A stretch of 43,373 nt of DNA from Butyricicoccus pullicaecorum (GTDB lineage: Bacteria > Bacillota > Clostridia > Oscillospirales > Butyricicoccaceae): positions 1 through 43,373 of the forward strand of contig JAGZIW010000016.1 of assembly GCA_018366035.1 (NCBI GenBank). The letters are read 5' to 3'. Within the stretch, counting starts at the first letter, position 1. Every line of letters starts with the position of its first letter. The notes beneath the pieces were generated by a model. The model saw nothing but the letters and a program-made list of their open reading frames with translations, was not told where the DNA came from and did no database searches. Positions 31,804 to 41,969 of the stretch are shown one piece after another. The position numbers and the translations under genes are program-made.

Positions 31804-33027
31804 ATGAAGCTATATGATGAACTGAAAGCGCGCGGCTTGATTGCGCAGGTTACCAATGAAGAAGAAATCAGCAAGATGATCAATGAGGGGAAGGCAACCT
31901 TTTATATTGGCTTTGACCCCACCGCGGACAGCCTGCATGTCGGTCACTTTATGGCGCTTTGCCTGATGAAGCGCCTGCAAATGGCAGGCAACCGCCCGAT
32001 TGCCCTGATTGGCGGCGGTACGGGCATGGTAGGCGACCCGTCCGGCCGTACCGATATGCGTTCCATGATGACACCGGAAACCATTCAGCACAACTGTGAC
32101 TGTTTTAAGAAGCAGATGGAGCGCTTTATTGAGTTTGGTGAGGGCAAGGCGCAGATGGTAAACAATGCGGACTGGCTCATGAATCTCAATTATATTGAGC
32201 TGCTCCGTGAGGTTGGCGCATGCTTCTCTGTCAACAATATGCTGCGTGCAGAGTGCTATAAACAGCGTATGGAAAAGGGACTGAGCTTTTTGGAGTTCAA
32301 CTATATGATTATGCAGTCCTACGATTTCTACTACCTGTTCCAGCACTACGGCTGCAATATGCAGTTCGGCGGCAATGACCAGTGGTCGAATATGCTGGGC
32401 GGCACCGAACTGATTCGCCGCAAGCTGGGCAAGGACGCGTATGCAATGACCATCACCCTGCTCTTAAACTCGGAGGGCAACAAGATGGGCAAGACCGCAG
32501 CGGGCGCTGTCTGGCTTGACCCGAACAAGACAAGCCCTTACGATTTCTACCAGTACTGGCGCAACATTGACGATGCAGACGTGCTCAAGTGTATCCGTAT
32601 GCTGACCTTCCTGCCGATCGAGCAAATCAACGAGATGGACAGCTGGGAGGGTGCACAGCTGAATCGTGCCAAGGAAATTCTGGCACATGAGCTGACCGAG
32701 TTGGTACACGGCAAGGAGGAAGCGGACAAGGCTGAGGAAGCGGCACACAGCATCTTTGGCGGCGGCGGCTCCAGCGAGAACATGCCAACCACCACGCTGA
32801 CCGATGCAGACTTTACCGACGGCAGCATTGGCGTGCTGACCCTGTTGGTAAAGTGCGGACTGGCAGCCTCCAACGGTGAGGCAAGAAAGCTCGTACAGGG
32901 CGGCGGCGTGACCATCGACAGCGAAAAGGTGACAGACTTTAAGATGACCCTGTCTGCCTCTGATTTTGCACAGGAGCGCATCATCAAGAAGGGCAAGAAA
33001 ACTTTCCATAAGGTCGTAAAGGGTTAA
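31804..33027 (+). CDS. tyrS: tyrosyl-tRNA synthetase
   Basis: A class I synthetase of 407 residues: GFDPTADSLHVGH contains the HIGH-like motif (about 38-50), GNDQWSNMLGG binds tyrosine, and NKMGKT (about 225) is the KMSKS-like loop. A C-terminal S4 domain (about 345-400, SNGEARKLVQGGG) binds tRNA. The start ATG follows AAAGGGTTGG. Only 95 bp separate it from recN, which leaves no room for a T-box leader, unlike many Firmicutes tyrS genes. Confidence 0.95.
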   Translation: MKLYDELKARGLIAQVTNEEEISKMINEGKATFYIGFDPTADSLHVGHFMALCLMKRLQMAGNRPIALIGGGTGMVGDPSGRTDMRSMMTPETIQHNCDCFKKQMERFIEFGEGKAQMVNNADWLMNLNYIELLREVGACFSVNNMLRAECYKQRMEKGLSFLEFNYMIMQSYDFYYLFQHYGCNMQFGGNDQWSNMLGGTELIRRKLGKDAYAMTITLLLNSEGNKMGKTAAGAVWLDPNKTSPYDFYQYWRNIDDADVLKCIRMLTFLPIEQINEMDSWEGAQLNRAKEILAHELTELVHGKEEADKAEEAAHSIFGGGGSSENMPTTTLTDADFTDGSIGVLTLLVKCGLAASNGEARKLVQGGGVTIDSEKVTDFKMTLSASDFAQERIIKKGKKTFHKVVKG

Positions 33028-33042
33028 GCCCATAGAATAGAG

Positions 33043-33076
33043 AAATCCCCCGAATCTGGATTCGGGGGATTTTTGT
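33043..33076 (+). terminator. terminator of tyrS
   Basis: AAATCCCCCGAATC (33043-33056) and GATTCGGGGGATTT (33059-33072) form a 12-14 bp stem, followed by T-rich sequence. The hairpin is symmetric and may also stop the convergent minus-strand gene. Confidence 0.88.
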
Positions 33077-33078
33077 GT

Positions 33079-33507
33079 TTACCGGATAATTGAAGCGGAC
33101 GATTTTGGGAGTCCTAAGATATCAAAAACATTTTGCCGTACTTTGTCCGCATTTGTAAAATGATAGACAAATGGACGTTCGCCAATCAAGACATAGCAAT
33201 CTGCATGGAAGAAATGGATATCAATGAAATGCGTTCCAGTATGTAGCCCAATATACAGATAATCTTCTGATGAACCGGAGGCGGGAGGGTATAGGGTTCC
33301 GTAGATCTTACAGGTTTTGAGATAGGCGAGAAGTTCCTGCTTTGCAGAATCAGATACAGGAAAATTTCCTGTATTCTGGCTTGCAGTCGATTCGTAGGCA
33401 ATGTTCTGTAATATGACATCGCCTTTTATTAGGGATTTTGGCGTAAAGCAGAGAACAGACAGCAGGATAAACAGCGCAAAAAGAAAGATACGTTTATGTA
33501 GTCTCAT
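33079..33507 (-). CDS. small exported protein of unknown function
   Basis: A 142-residue product from ATG 33507, which follows AAGGAG by 9 nt; the frame is open 23 codons further upstream, but that part overlaps a terminator. It begins with a signal-anchor (MRLHKRIFLFALFILLSVLC) and continues as a soluble domain without Cys pairs or a motif I recognise. It lies downstream of the chemoreceptor gene but beyond that gene's terminator, and just before the convergent tyrS terminator. No function is assigned. Confidence 0.6.
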   Translation of the reverse strand: MRLHKRIFLFALFILLSVLCFTPKSLIKGDVILQNIAYESTASQNTGNFPVSDSAKQELLAYLKTCKIYGTLYPPASGSSEDYLYIGLHTGTHFIDIHFFHADCYVLIGERPFVYHFTNADKVRQNVFDILGLPKSSASIIR

Positions 33508-33541
33508 TTGTAAGCGCTCCTTTGTGTAGAGAAAAAGTAAA

Positions 33542-33570
33542 AGTCCCCAAACCGATTGGGCTTGAGGACT
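33542..33570 (-). terminator. terminator of the chemoreceptor gene
   Basis: AGTCCCCAAACC and GGGCTTGAGGACT (plus-strand reading) pair over about 12 bp with two G-U pairs. On the minus strand T-rich sequence follows. It lies 23 bases after the chemoreceptor stop. Confidence 0.7.
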
Positions 33571-33593
33571 TTGCAATATTAGGGGAATACGAA

Positions 33594-35348
33594 TTAGTAT
33601 TTATCGTTTCCAACTGATGGAATAAAGGGAGTGTTTGCCGGAGCCGCCGGAGCTGCTTCTGCGGCATCTGCCAAACGGAACTGGCTGACCAGCTCATTCA
33701 TAAGTGCTGCCTGAGAGGACAGTTCTTGGCTGGCTGCGGCAGACTGCTCGCTGGTTGCGGAATTGTTCTGTACAACAGAGGAAATCTGATCAACCGCCGT
33801 TGTGATTTGCTGGATATCCTCAGCCTGTGCAACCGAAGCTACCGAAATATGGTTGATGATTTCTACCGTTGTGCTGACCTTTTCGGCAAGCAGCTTAAAG
33901 GAATTGTTGGTTGTCTCGGCAACATCAACGCCGTGCTGTACGGTGGAGAGTGCGCTTTCAATCAGGACAGTGGTATTTCGTGCAGCCTCCGCAGATTTCG
34001 CAGCCAGATTGCGGACTTCATCTGCAACCACTGCAAAGCCCTTGCCGGCAGTACCTGCGCGGGCAGCCTCGACAGCGGCATTGAGTGCCAGAATATTGGT
34101 CTGGAATGCGATATCTTCAATAACCTTGATGACCTTACCGATATCCTCTGAGGTATCGGAAATTTCATGCATAGCATTTGCCATCTGCTTCATATCTTCG
34201 AGTGTTTTCTGTGTGAGCGCACCGGATTCGTTGGAAAGTTCACTTGCATTCTTGGCATAAGATGCGTTGTCGCTGACCTTTTCGGATACATGCTCCAGAC
34301 GGGCAGATAACTCCTGCACGGTACCGGCCTGCTCGGCTGCGCCCTGTGCCAGTGCCTGTGCACCATCAGAAACCTGATTGGAGCCCATATCGATTTGATT
34401 TGCGTAGGCGAGGATATCACCAAAAGCATTGTTGAGCCGGCGCATCAGCATGCGAAGGGACTGCTGAATTTCCTGTGTTTCCCCGGGGAATTCCTGCGTG
34501 ATTTCGAAGGAGAAGTCGCCATTTGCCAAAAGCGCTACCTCACGATTGATGTGGTCAATGATCTCGCGCAGGATATCGAAACTTTCCTGCACATGGGTAC
34601 AGATCATGCCAAATTCATCTTGGCTGTCATAGGAAAGCGTTTTGCTGAAATCGCCCTCGCGCAAAGAAATGGCAGCGTCTTCCAGCAGACCCAGAGGAAT
34701 CAGGATCACATCGAGCAGCTTTTTCATGATAAAAAGGCTGGCGACAACTGCGCCAAGGACGAGCAAAAGACATGCAATGCGCACATTGTTATATAACTTT
34801 TGTACTTTTTCATACCGTTCTGTATTTACAGTTTGCTGTTGATTTGTCACCTGTGTAAGCAAATCGGTTTCCTGCTGCAAAAGCGGCATGAGTTCATCGT
34901 ACAGCATACGGGTTGCCAGAATATCTGTCTCAGGTGTATTCTGCTTAATGAGAGAAATCAGGTTGGTTCGAATGGGGTCCTGCGCCTGAATACACTGGTC
35001 CACTGCGTCAAACAGGGATTTATCCAGAGTGCTGTTGTTTTTATACTCTTGAAGCAGCGTTTTGTTGCGGGTAAGTTCTTTTTGCGCTTCGGACAGATGT
35101 GCATTGAATTTTTCAGGATCAGTTTCCTGCACAGCCATTAAAAGCCAGCTGGTTTCGCTGCGCAGATTGCGGCGGATTTCCCACACGCGCTCGGTGTTTG
35201 GAAGCGTCGAATTCATGAGCGTTTGAATGTGATTATCGAGCGACTGCATGCTAGCAAAACCGGCGGCTGCAATACACAAAGCCAAACAGATAATGATAGC
35301 AAAGCTGATAAACAATTTGTGCTTCATTTTCCAATTTTTAATGTTCAT
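33594..35348 (-). CDS. methyl-accepting chemotaxis protein
   Basis: The 584-residue receptor has a cytoplasmic start, TM1 (about 11-32), a helical periplasm-side four-helix-bundle sensor (about 35-185, 4HB_MCP type) and TM2 (about 187-210). HAMP segments (about 211-300) follow, and then the long signalling coiled coil. Its hairpin tip is IEDIAFQTNILALNAAVEA (about 405-425), the CheA/CheW contact. The protein ends in an Ala/Pro-rich linker with no clear CheR-binding pentapeptide. It signals to CheA. No other chemotaxis or flagellar gene is in the window, so the ligand and partners remain open. Confidence 0.93.
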   Translation of the reverse strand: MNIKNWKMKHKLFISFAIIICLALCIAAAGFASMQSLDNHIQTLMNSTLPNTERVWEIRRNLRSETSWLLMAVQETDPEKFNAHLSEAQKELTRNKTLLQEYKNNSTLDKSLFDAVDQCIQAQDPIRTNLISLIKQNTPETDILATRMLYDELMPLLQQETDLLTQVTNQQQTVNTERYEKVQKLYNNVRIACLLLVLGAVVASLFIMKKLLDVILIPLGLLEDAAISLREGDFSKTLSYDSQDEFGMICTHVQESFDILREIIDHINREVALLANGDFSFEITQEFPGETQEIQQSLRMLMRRLNNAFGDILAYANQIDMGSNQVSDGAQALAQGAAEQAGTVQELSARLEHVSEKVSDNASYAKNASELSNESGALTQKTLEDMKQMANAMHEISDTSEDIGKVIKVIEDIAFQTNILALNAAVEAARAGTAGKGFAVVADEVRNLAAKSAEAARNTTVLIESALSTVQHGVDVAETTNNSFKLLAEKVSTTVEIINHISVASVAQAEDIQQITTAVDQISSVVQNNSATSEQSAAASQELSSQAALMNELVSQFRLADAAEAAPAAPANTPFIPSVGNDKY

Positions 35349-36138
35349 AATTGCTGTATTCCCCTTATTCTAATATTTTTAGCATCTGCTTACAGATGTT
35401 ATGAAACAATGTAGTTTTTTTGCCTTTGCAGAGCAAAATAAAAAGCTGCGCCTCAAGTGTTTTGGGAGAAAACAAAATGAAATGCAACGATGAAAGCCCA
35501 GAATATTTATACAGATAACCGATGGAAATCTCGTATGCCGCGGAGCTGGGCTGCACAGGATACATGCAGAAGAGTATTGTATTCTGGCATTTTGATATGC
35601 GGAGTATCCGGTTTACATGGTTATTCGATCCGGAGCGTAATATAGACCGCATTGCGCTGCTGCGCCAATGTTTTATAAATCCCCTCTGTATGCAAAAAAA
35701 TTTTTTTGTATGCCTGTCTCAAGGAGACTTTTATATAAAAAGAATGGCCATTATCATACAGTTTGGTAGAAAAACAATAAAAAAAGACAAAATTCGACCA
35801 AACACAATCACAACAACCAATGTATCTAAATTATCTTTATAGTATCACTCTTTTTGTGTTTTGTCAACGTATATTTTTGGTGAAAATGTGGAGAAAAATA
35901 AGTATATTGACCGAGAATTGTACAGAAAAAGCCGCGAAAGTCAATATAGAACTTTGCATAAACTATGCAAAAATATTGTATAAGCAATGCGTGCCGGTGT
36001 GTCCATAAGCGGAGCCTGTACGCCAAAGCATACAAAAAATGACCAACCATCAACAAAGTCCATGTTATAAAAGAAAAACATGTGGATTTCATGATGATTG
36101 GTCTGTTTTTGGATTATTTTCGAACAAAATGGAGGTGT
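35349..36138. other. AT-rich intergenic region between chemoreceptor and glpK
   Basis: This 790-bp stretch is markedly AT-rich. Frames of 62-106 codons occur on both strands, but none has a convincing ribosome site, domain or neighbour logic, and their composition does not look coding. A perfect palindrome, C-A7-T7-G, lies near 35695. The region probably holds the promoters of the chemoreceptor gene and decayed sequence. I see no known RNA or repeat in it. Confidence 0.5.
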
Positions 36139-37656
<1,518 letters not shown>

Positions 37657-37691
37657 GTGTCACAAACCCCCTTCAAAGTGGTATTTTCTCT

Positions 37692-37721
37692 ATCATACCG
37701 ACAAAGAGGGGGACTTGTCAA
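37692..37721 (-). promoter_or_regulatory. promoter of glpK
   Basis: On the minus strand TTGACA (37721-37716), 18 bp, then TATGAT (37697-37692). The leader to glpK is about 30 nt. Confidence 0.65.
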
Positions 37722-37764
37722 TCGCGAAGTCATTATGGCAGGAGCCGACGGCGGGAACGAGGCA

Positions 37765-37793
37765 TTGCAACAAATTGTAAAATGTGGTATTAT
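37765..37793 (+). promoter_or_regulatory. promoter of trpS
   Basis: TTGCAA (37765-37770), 17 bp, then TATTAT (37788-37793). It lies 71 bases before the trpS start; there is no room for a T-box. Confidence 0.65.
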
Positions 37794-37864
37794 GTTCTCT
37801 GGATATACCATTCCATGAACAGGGACTCTTTCTGTTCAAATTGAAATCAAGGGAAGTTATTTGA

Positions 37865-38869
37865 ATGAGTGAGATAACAGCAAAGAAACGAATCTTTTCC
37901 GGAGTCCAGCCCTCCGGCAAGCTGACACTTGGAAACTATCTGGGTGCCATTCGCAATTTTGAGACCTTGCAGGACGCATACGAATGTCTGTATTGTGTGG
38001 TCGACCTGCATGCCATCACCGTGCGGCAGAATCCGGCAGAACTGCGCAGACAGACGCTGGAGGTGCTCGCACAGTATCTCGCCTGCGGACTGGACCCGCA
38101 AAAGAGCACTCTGTTTATCCAGAGCCACGTGCCTGCACATGCAGAACTTGCATGGGTGCTCAACTGCTACGCGATGTTCGGCGAATTGTCCCGCATGACG
38201 CAGTTTAAGGACAAGTCTGCAAAGCATGCGGACAATATCAATGCAGGGCTTTTTGATTATCCGGTGCTGATGGCAGCAGATATTTTGCTTTATCAGAGCA
38301 ATTTGGTTCCGGTTGGCAGTGACCAGCTTCAGCATATCGAGCTGACCCGCGATGTGGCACAGCGCTTTAACGGGATCTATTCAGATACCTTTACCATGCC
38401 CGAGCCGTATCTGGCAAAGAACGGCGCACGCATCATGTCGCTTCAGGACCCGTCGCGCAAGATGAGCAAGTCGGACGAAAACCCGAACGGCTTTATCCTG
38501 CTCATGGACAAGCCGGAGGATATCATGCGCAAGTTTAAGCGTGCCGTAACCGATTCGGAGGGCAGTATCCGCCGCGGAGAGGGCAAGGAGGGCATTTCTA
38601 ACCTCATTACCATCTATGCGCTTGCATCAGGCAAGACCCCAGAGGAGGTAGAGGCGGAGTTTGCCGGCAAGGGTTATGCAGATTTTAAGCCCGCTGTGGG
38701 TGAGGCTGTTATCGAGCTTTTGCGCCCAATTCGGGAAAAGACCGAGGATCTGCTCAAAAATAAGGATTATCTGGAGCAGGTTTACACCGAAGGCGCACAG
38801 CGTGCAAGCTACATGGCGCGCAAGACACTTGACAAGGTATACCGAAAAGTCGGTTTTATCAAGCGATAA
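37865..38869 (+). CDS. trpS: tryptophanyl-tRNA synthetase
   Basis: A class I synthetase of 334 residues. GVQPSGKLTLGNYLGAIR contains the HIGH-like element (TLGN), PVLMAADILLY and VPVGSDQLQHIELTRD bind tryptophan, and SRKMSKS (about residue 200) is the KMSKS loop. The length is normal for the bacterial enzyme. The ribosome site is weak (GGGAAG about 12 nt upstream). The tagO-like gene starts 12 bp later, so they may be co-transcribed. Confidence 0.95.
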   Translation: MSEITAKKRIFSGVQPSGKLTLGNYLGAIRNFETLQDAYECLYCVVDLHAITVRQNPAELRRQTLEVLAQYLACGLDPQKSTLFIQSHVPAHAELAWVLNCYAMFGELSRMTQFKDKSAKHADNINAGLFDYPVLMAADILLYQSNLVPVGSDQLQHIELTRDVAQRFNGIYSDTFTMPEPYLAKNGARIMSLQDPSRKMSKSDENPNGFILLMDKPEDIMRKFKRAVTDSEGSIRRGEGKEGISNLITIYALASGKTPEEVEAEFAGKGYADFKPAVGEAVIELLRPIREKTEDLLKNKDYLEQVYTEGAQRASYMARKTLDKVYRKVGFIKR

Positions 38870-38881
38870 GCGAGGTTCGGT

Positions 38882-39970
38882 ATGGCACAGGAATATAAGG
38901 TTGTGCTGCTGGTACTGGGCGCATTTGCCCTTGCCGGTGTGCTTTCGTTCTGGCTGACTCCCCATGTCAGCGAATTTGCACATAAGGTCGGTGCAATGGA
39001 TATCCCCAAGGACGGACGGCGTATGCACAAAAAGCCCACACCGCGTATGGGTGGTCTTGCGATTTTTATGGGATTTCTGGTTGCACTTCTGACCTTTGCA
39101 ACGATGGACGTTCAGATGCTCAGTATCCTTCTGGGCGCAATGATCATTGTCGTGCTCGGCATTTTTGACGATATTGTAGCCCTCGGTGCAAAATTCAAAT
39201 TCTGTATTCAAATCATTGCAGCAGCAATTCCGGTTTGTATCGGTGGGCTGAAAATCGAGTTTTTTACAAGCTTTAACCCGTTTTCAGACAACCCCTATTT
39301 TTCACTCGGCTATCTGGCGATTCCGGTCACAATTATATGGATTGTCGGAATCACCAATGCAGTCAATCTCATCGACGGGCTGGACGGTCTTGCTGCCGGC
39401 GTGTCCTCAATTGCGGCACTGACCATGCTTGCCGTTGGGCTTTTGACCAACGAAATCATGGTTGCCATCACAATGGCAGCCATTGCAGGCTCCTGCCTTG
39501 GCTTTTTGCCATATAACTTTAATCCGGCAAAAATTTTCATGGGCGATACAGGATCGACCTTTTTGGGCTTTATGCTTGCCACAATGTCCATTGAGGGCTT
39601 CTTTAAGTTCTATGCGGTCATTTCCTTTGCAGTCCCGTTTCTCGTTTTGGGTCTGCCGATTTTCGATACCGCGTCGGCGATTGCCCGCCGTTTGCTTGAG
39701 GGCAGAAGCCCTATGAGCCCAGACCGCGGGCATGTACACCATAAGCTTGTGGACATGGGCTTTAATGTCAAGCAGTCGGTTGCGATTCTCTATGCCATCA
39801 GCGGCACTCTTGGACTTGCGGCGGTCATTCTGACAACCAGCGGAGAGGCGAAGGCAATGATACTGATCTTGGCAGTGATTTTGGTAATGGCTGTCGGCGG
39901 GCGTATCCTGTGGGGGCTGCAAAAGTCCATGCAGGCAAGAAAGGAACAGGAAGATGACGGAAAAAATTAA
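38882..39970 (+). CDS. tagO: undecaprenyl-phosphate GlcNAc-1-phosphate transferase (TagO/WecA family)
   Basis: The 362-residue membrane enzyme starts wall-polymer synthesis by moving GlcNAc-1-P to undecaprenyl phosphate. About ten hydrophobic helices are seen. MraY/WecA family motifs are HKKPTPRMGG (about 43), the catalytic aspartates in GIFDDIVAL (about 97) and NLIDGLDGLAAG (about 165), FMGDTGSTFLG (about 220), and RGHVHHKLVDMG (about 285). The ribosome site is GAGG, 6 nt from the start. It overlaps the UDP-GlcNAc 2-epimerase gene by 17 bp, which supports a joint role in wall-polymer linkage unit synthesis. Confidence 0.9.
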   Translation: MAQEYKVVLLVLGAFALAGVLSFWLTPHVSEFAHKVGAMDIPKDGRRMHKKPTPRMGGLAIFMGFLVALLTFATMDVQMLSILLGAMIIVVLGIFDDIVALGAKFKFCIQIIAAAIPVCIGGLKIEFFTSFNPFSDNPYFSLGYLAIPVTIIWIVGITNAVNLIDGLDGLAAGVSSIAALTMLAVGLLTNEIMVAITMAAIAGSCLGFLPYNFNPAKIFMGDTGSTFLGFMLATMSIEGFFKFYAVISFAVPFLVLGLPIFDTASAIARRLLEGRSPMSPDRGHVHHKLVDMGFNVKQSVAILYAISGTLGLAAVILTTSGEAKAMILILAVILVMAVGGRILWGLQKSMQARKEQEDDGKN

Positions 39971-41105
39971 GGTCATGACCATTTTCGGCACACGGCCGGA
40001 AGCAATCAAAATGGCACCGCTGGTGCATGCACTCGAACAGTCACCGGACACGGAAAGCATTGTGTGTGTGACGGCGCAGCATCGGCAGATGCTCGACCAG
40101 GTGCTGGAAATTTTTCATATCCGGCCCGACTACGATTTGAATATTATGGAATCCCGTCAAACGCTGGCAACCATCACGGAAAAATCCCTGCATGGGCTTG
40201 ACGAGGTGCTCGAACAGGCAAAGCCGGACCTCGTGTTGGTGCATGGAGATACCTCAACCACATTTGCCGGTGCACTCGCCGCATTCTATCACAAAATTCC
40301 GGTGGGACATGTCGAAGCCGGACTGCGTACCTATGATAAATATTCTCCGTTTCCGGAGGAAATGAACCGCAAGCTCGTCGGACAGATTGCTGACCTGCAT
40401 TTTGCGCCGACCGTGCGCAATCGGGACAATCTGTTTCGGGAGCAAATTACCGATGGTGTGCTCGTCTGCGGCAATACGGTGGTAGATGCCATTCACATGA
40501 CCGTAAAGCGTGATTTTGTATTCCGTGACCCCGTGCTCCAGACGCTGGACTTTGAAAAGAACCGTGTGGTGCTTGTCACCGCGCACAGAAGGGAAAACTA
40601 TGGCGAGCCGATGGAAAACATCTGTCGTGCCATTGCCCGCTTGTCTGCGCGTTATCCAGATGTACATTTTGTCTATCCGGTGCATCTCAGCCCTTATGTG
40701 CGCGATACGGCACAAAAGTTCTTGGGAGACTGTGCGCAGGTGCATTTGATTGCGCCGCTTGCAGTAGATGAAATGCACAATCTTATGGCACGCTGCTACC
40801 TCATTATGACCGATTCGGGCGGGCTGCAGGAGGAGGCGCCTTCTCTTGGAAAGCCGGTTCTCGTGCTGCGTCACGAGACCGAGCGCCCAGAGGCGATCGA
40901 GGCAGGCACGGTAAAGCTTGCCGGTATTGAAGAAGAGCGGATCTTTGCGCTCGCCTCGGAATTGTTTGACAGCGCAGACGCCTATCAAAAGATGGCACAT
41001 GCAGTCAATCCCTATGGAGACGGGCATACCTGTGCACGCATTGTACAGGCAATCGCGCATCATTTTGGACGCTCGGAACAAGCACCGGAGCCATTTATGC
41101 AGTAA
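39954..41105 (+). CDS. mnaA: UDP-N-acetylglucosamine 2-epimerase (non-hydrolysing)
   Basis: MnaA/WecB converts UDP-GlcNAc to UDP-ManNAc, the second sugar of the teichoic-acid linkage unit. The 383-residue GT-B fold protein has MTIFGTRPEAIKMAP, VHGDTSTTFAGALAA, GHVEAGLRT, PEEMNRKL, VTAHRRENYG, the C-terminal nucleotide site TDSGGLQEEAPSLGKPVLVL and RPEAIEAGT. The start lies inside the tagO-like gene after AGGAAG. The gene downstream begins 18 bp later. Confidence 0.94.
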   Translation: MTEKIKVMTIFGTRPEAIKMAPLVHALEQSPDTESIVCVTAQHRQMLDQVLEIFHIRPDYDLNIMESRQTLATITEKSLHGLDEVLEQAKPDLVLVHGDTSTTFAGALAAFYHKIPVGHVEAGLRTYDKYSPFPEEMNRKLVGQIADLHFAPTVRNRDNLFREQITDGVLVCGNTVVDAIHMTVKRDFVFRDPVLQTLDFEKNRVVLVTAHRRENYGEPMENICRAIARLSARYPDVHFVYPVHLSPYVRDTAQKFLGDCAQVHLIAPLAVDEMHNLMARCYLIMTDSGGLQEEAPSLGKPVLVLRHETERPEAIEAGTVKLAGIEEERIFALASELFDSADAYQKMAHAVNPYGDGHTCARIVQAIAHHFGRSEQAPEPFMQ

Positions 41106-41123
41106 GAAACGTGAGGTGCGGTT

Positions 41124-41909
41124 TTGAATCGGAATAAGCAAAAAACTGCACTGATTGCAGCGCTTTGTGCAGCGGTGATGGTGGGAATGTTGGTGCTCAG
41201 CTTTATCCTGTCGTCCAATCTGTTTCAGGATAACGATACATCGGTCATTCAGCTGCCCTCGCAGACGGAGAACGGAGGACTGCCGGACGACCAGACGATG
41301 GACATTGCCAAGGAAAACCTGCGCAAGATCGCGCAAATCGTCGTAGATACCGACAATGTGCAGGCAGTCATTGCTGCGCTGTCTCGCCCAGATGCCTATA
41401 CGCTGGAGGTCACAAATACGCTGTACTGGAATGGAGACAGTCGGGATTTGCGGTGCAGACAGTATGCGCTCCGTCACGCATACCGTACCGAAACCCTCGA
41501 TCAGCAGGGCGTGGTTCAGCAGGTAAATCTGGAATATGCCGGAAACTTTTATGCGTGGGACAGTGGCAGCAGCATCTATTACAGCGGACGTGCCGGCATG
41601 CTGACATCAGATGAAACGGCCATGCTGCCAAGCTATGAAACGGTCTGCAAGCTGGCGCCGGAGCAAATCATAGAGGCAGCGCTCACAGAAATTGACGGGC
41701 AGCCCATGATTCGGGTGCTTGCCAATGAGGGAACACGAACCGCAGTCTATGTGATTTCTACGGCAACCGGACTTTTGTATCGCGCGGAATTTTCACAGGG
41801 CGGAAAGCCAACGCAGACCGTACAGACGAAATTGATTGCACTTTCGGCAGAGGAAGAACTGTTCTTTTTGCCGGAAAGTACACAGCTCATATTTGGGAAC
41901 AATCCTTGA
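41124..41909 (+). CDS. membrane-anchored extracellular protein of unknown function
   Basis: A 261-residue product starts at TTG 41124 with GAGGTG upstream. It has one N-terminal membrane helix (about 8-30) after a basic MNRNKQK start. The rest should lie outside the cell: an acidic linker, then a mostly beta region (TLEVTNTLYWNGDSRDLRCR, QVNLEYAGNFYAWDSGSSIY, TAVYVISTATGLLYRAEF) that reminds me of lipoprotein-like or regulator-associated lolA-type folds. I recognise no motif. It follows the epimerase gene closely, so it may serve the envelope. Confidence 0.7.
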   Translation: MNRNKQKTALIAALCAAVMVGMLVLSFILSSNLFQDNDTSVIQLPSQTENGGLPDDQTMDIAKENLRKIAQIVVDTDNVQAVIAALSRPDAYTLEVTNTLYWNGDSRDLRCRQYALRHAYRTETLDQQGVVQQVNLEYAGNFYAWDSGSSIYYSGRAGMLTSDETAMLPSYETVCKLAPEQIIEAALTEIDGQPMIRVLANEGTRTAVYVISTATGLLYRAEFSQGGKPTQTVQTKLIALSAEEELFFLPESTQLIFGNNP

Positions 41910-41919
41910 GAGAGAACAC

Positions 41920-41945
41920 ATGACCGGCACATTTGTGCCGGTCAT
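41920..41945. terminator. perfect 12-bp hairpin between the unknown gene and the PLP enzyme gene
   Basis: ATGACCGGCACA (41920-41931) and TGTGCCGGTCAT (41934-41945) form a long perfect stem. The following T-run is poor (CAACTTGTTT). It may be a weak terminator or an mRNA boundary between the two genes. Confidence 0.55.
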
Positions 41946-41969
41946 CAACTTGTTTATATGGAGGAAATG

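Noticed and set aside
35365..36008. Overlapping short frames in the gap between the chemoreceptor and glpK genes
   Set aside because: No ribosome sites or domains; residue composition is that of random AT-rich DNA.
37657..37864. T-box or trp-type leader for trpS
   Set aside because: The promoter-to-start distance is about 70 bp and no terminator/antiterminator pair is visible.
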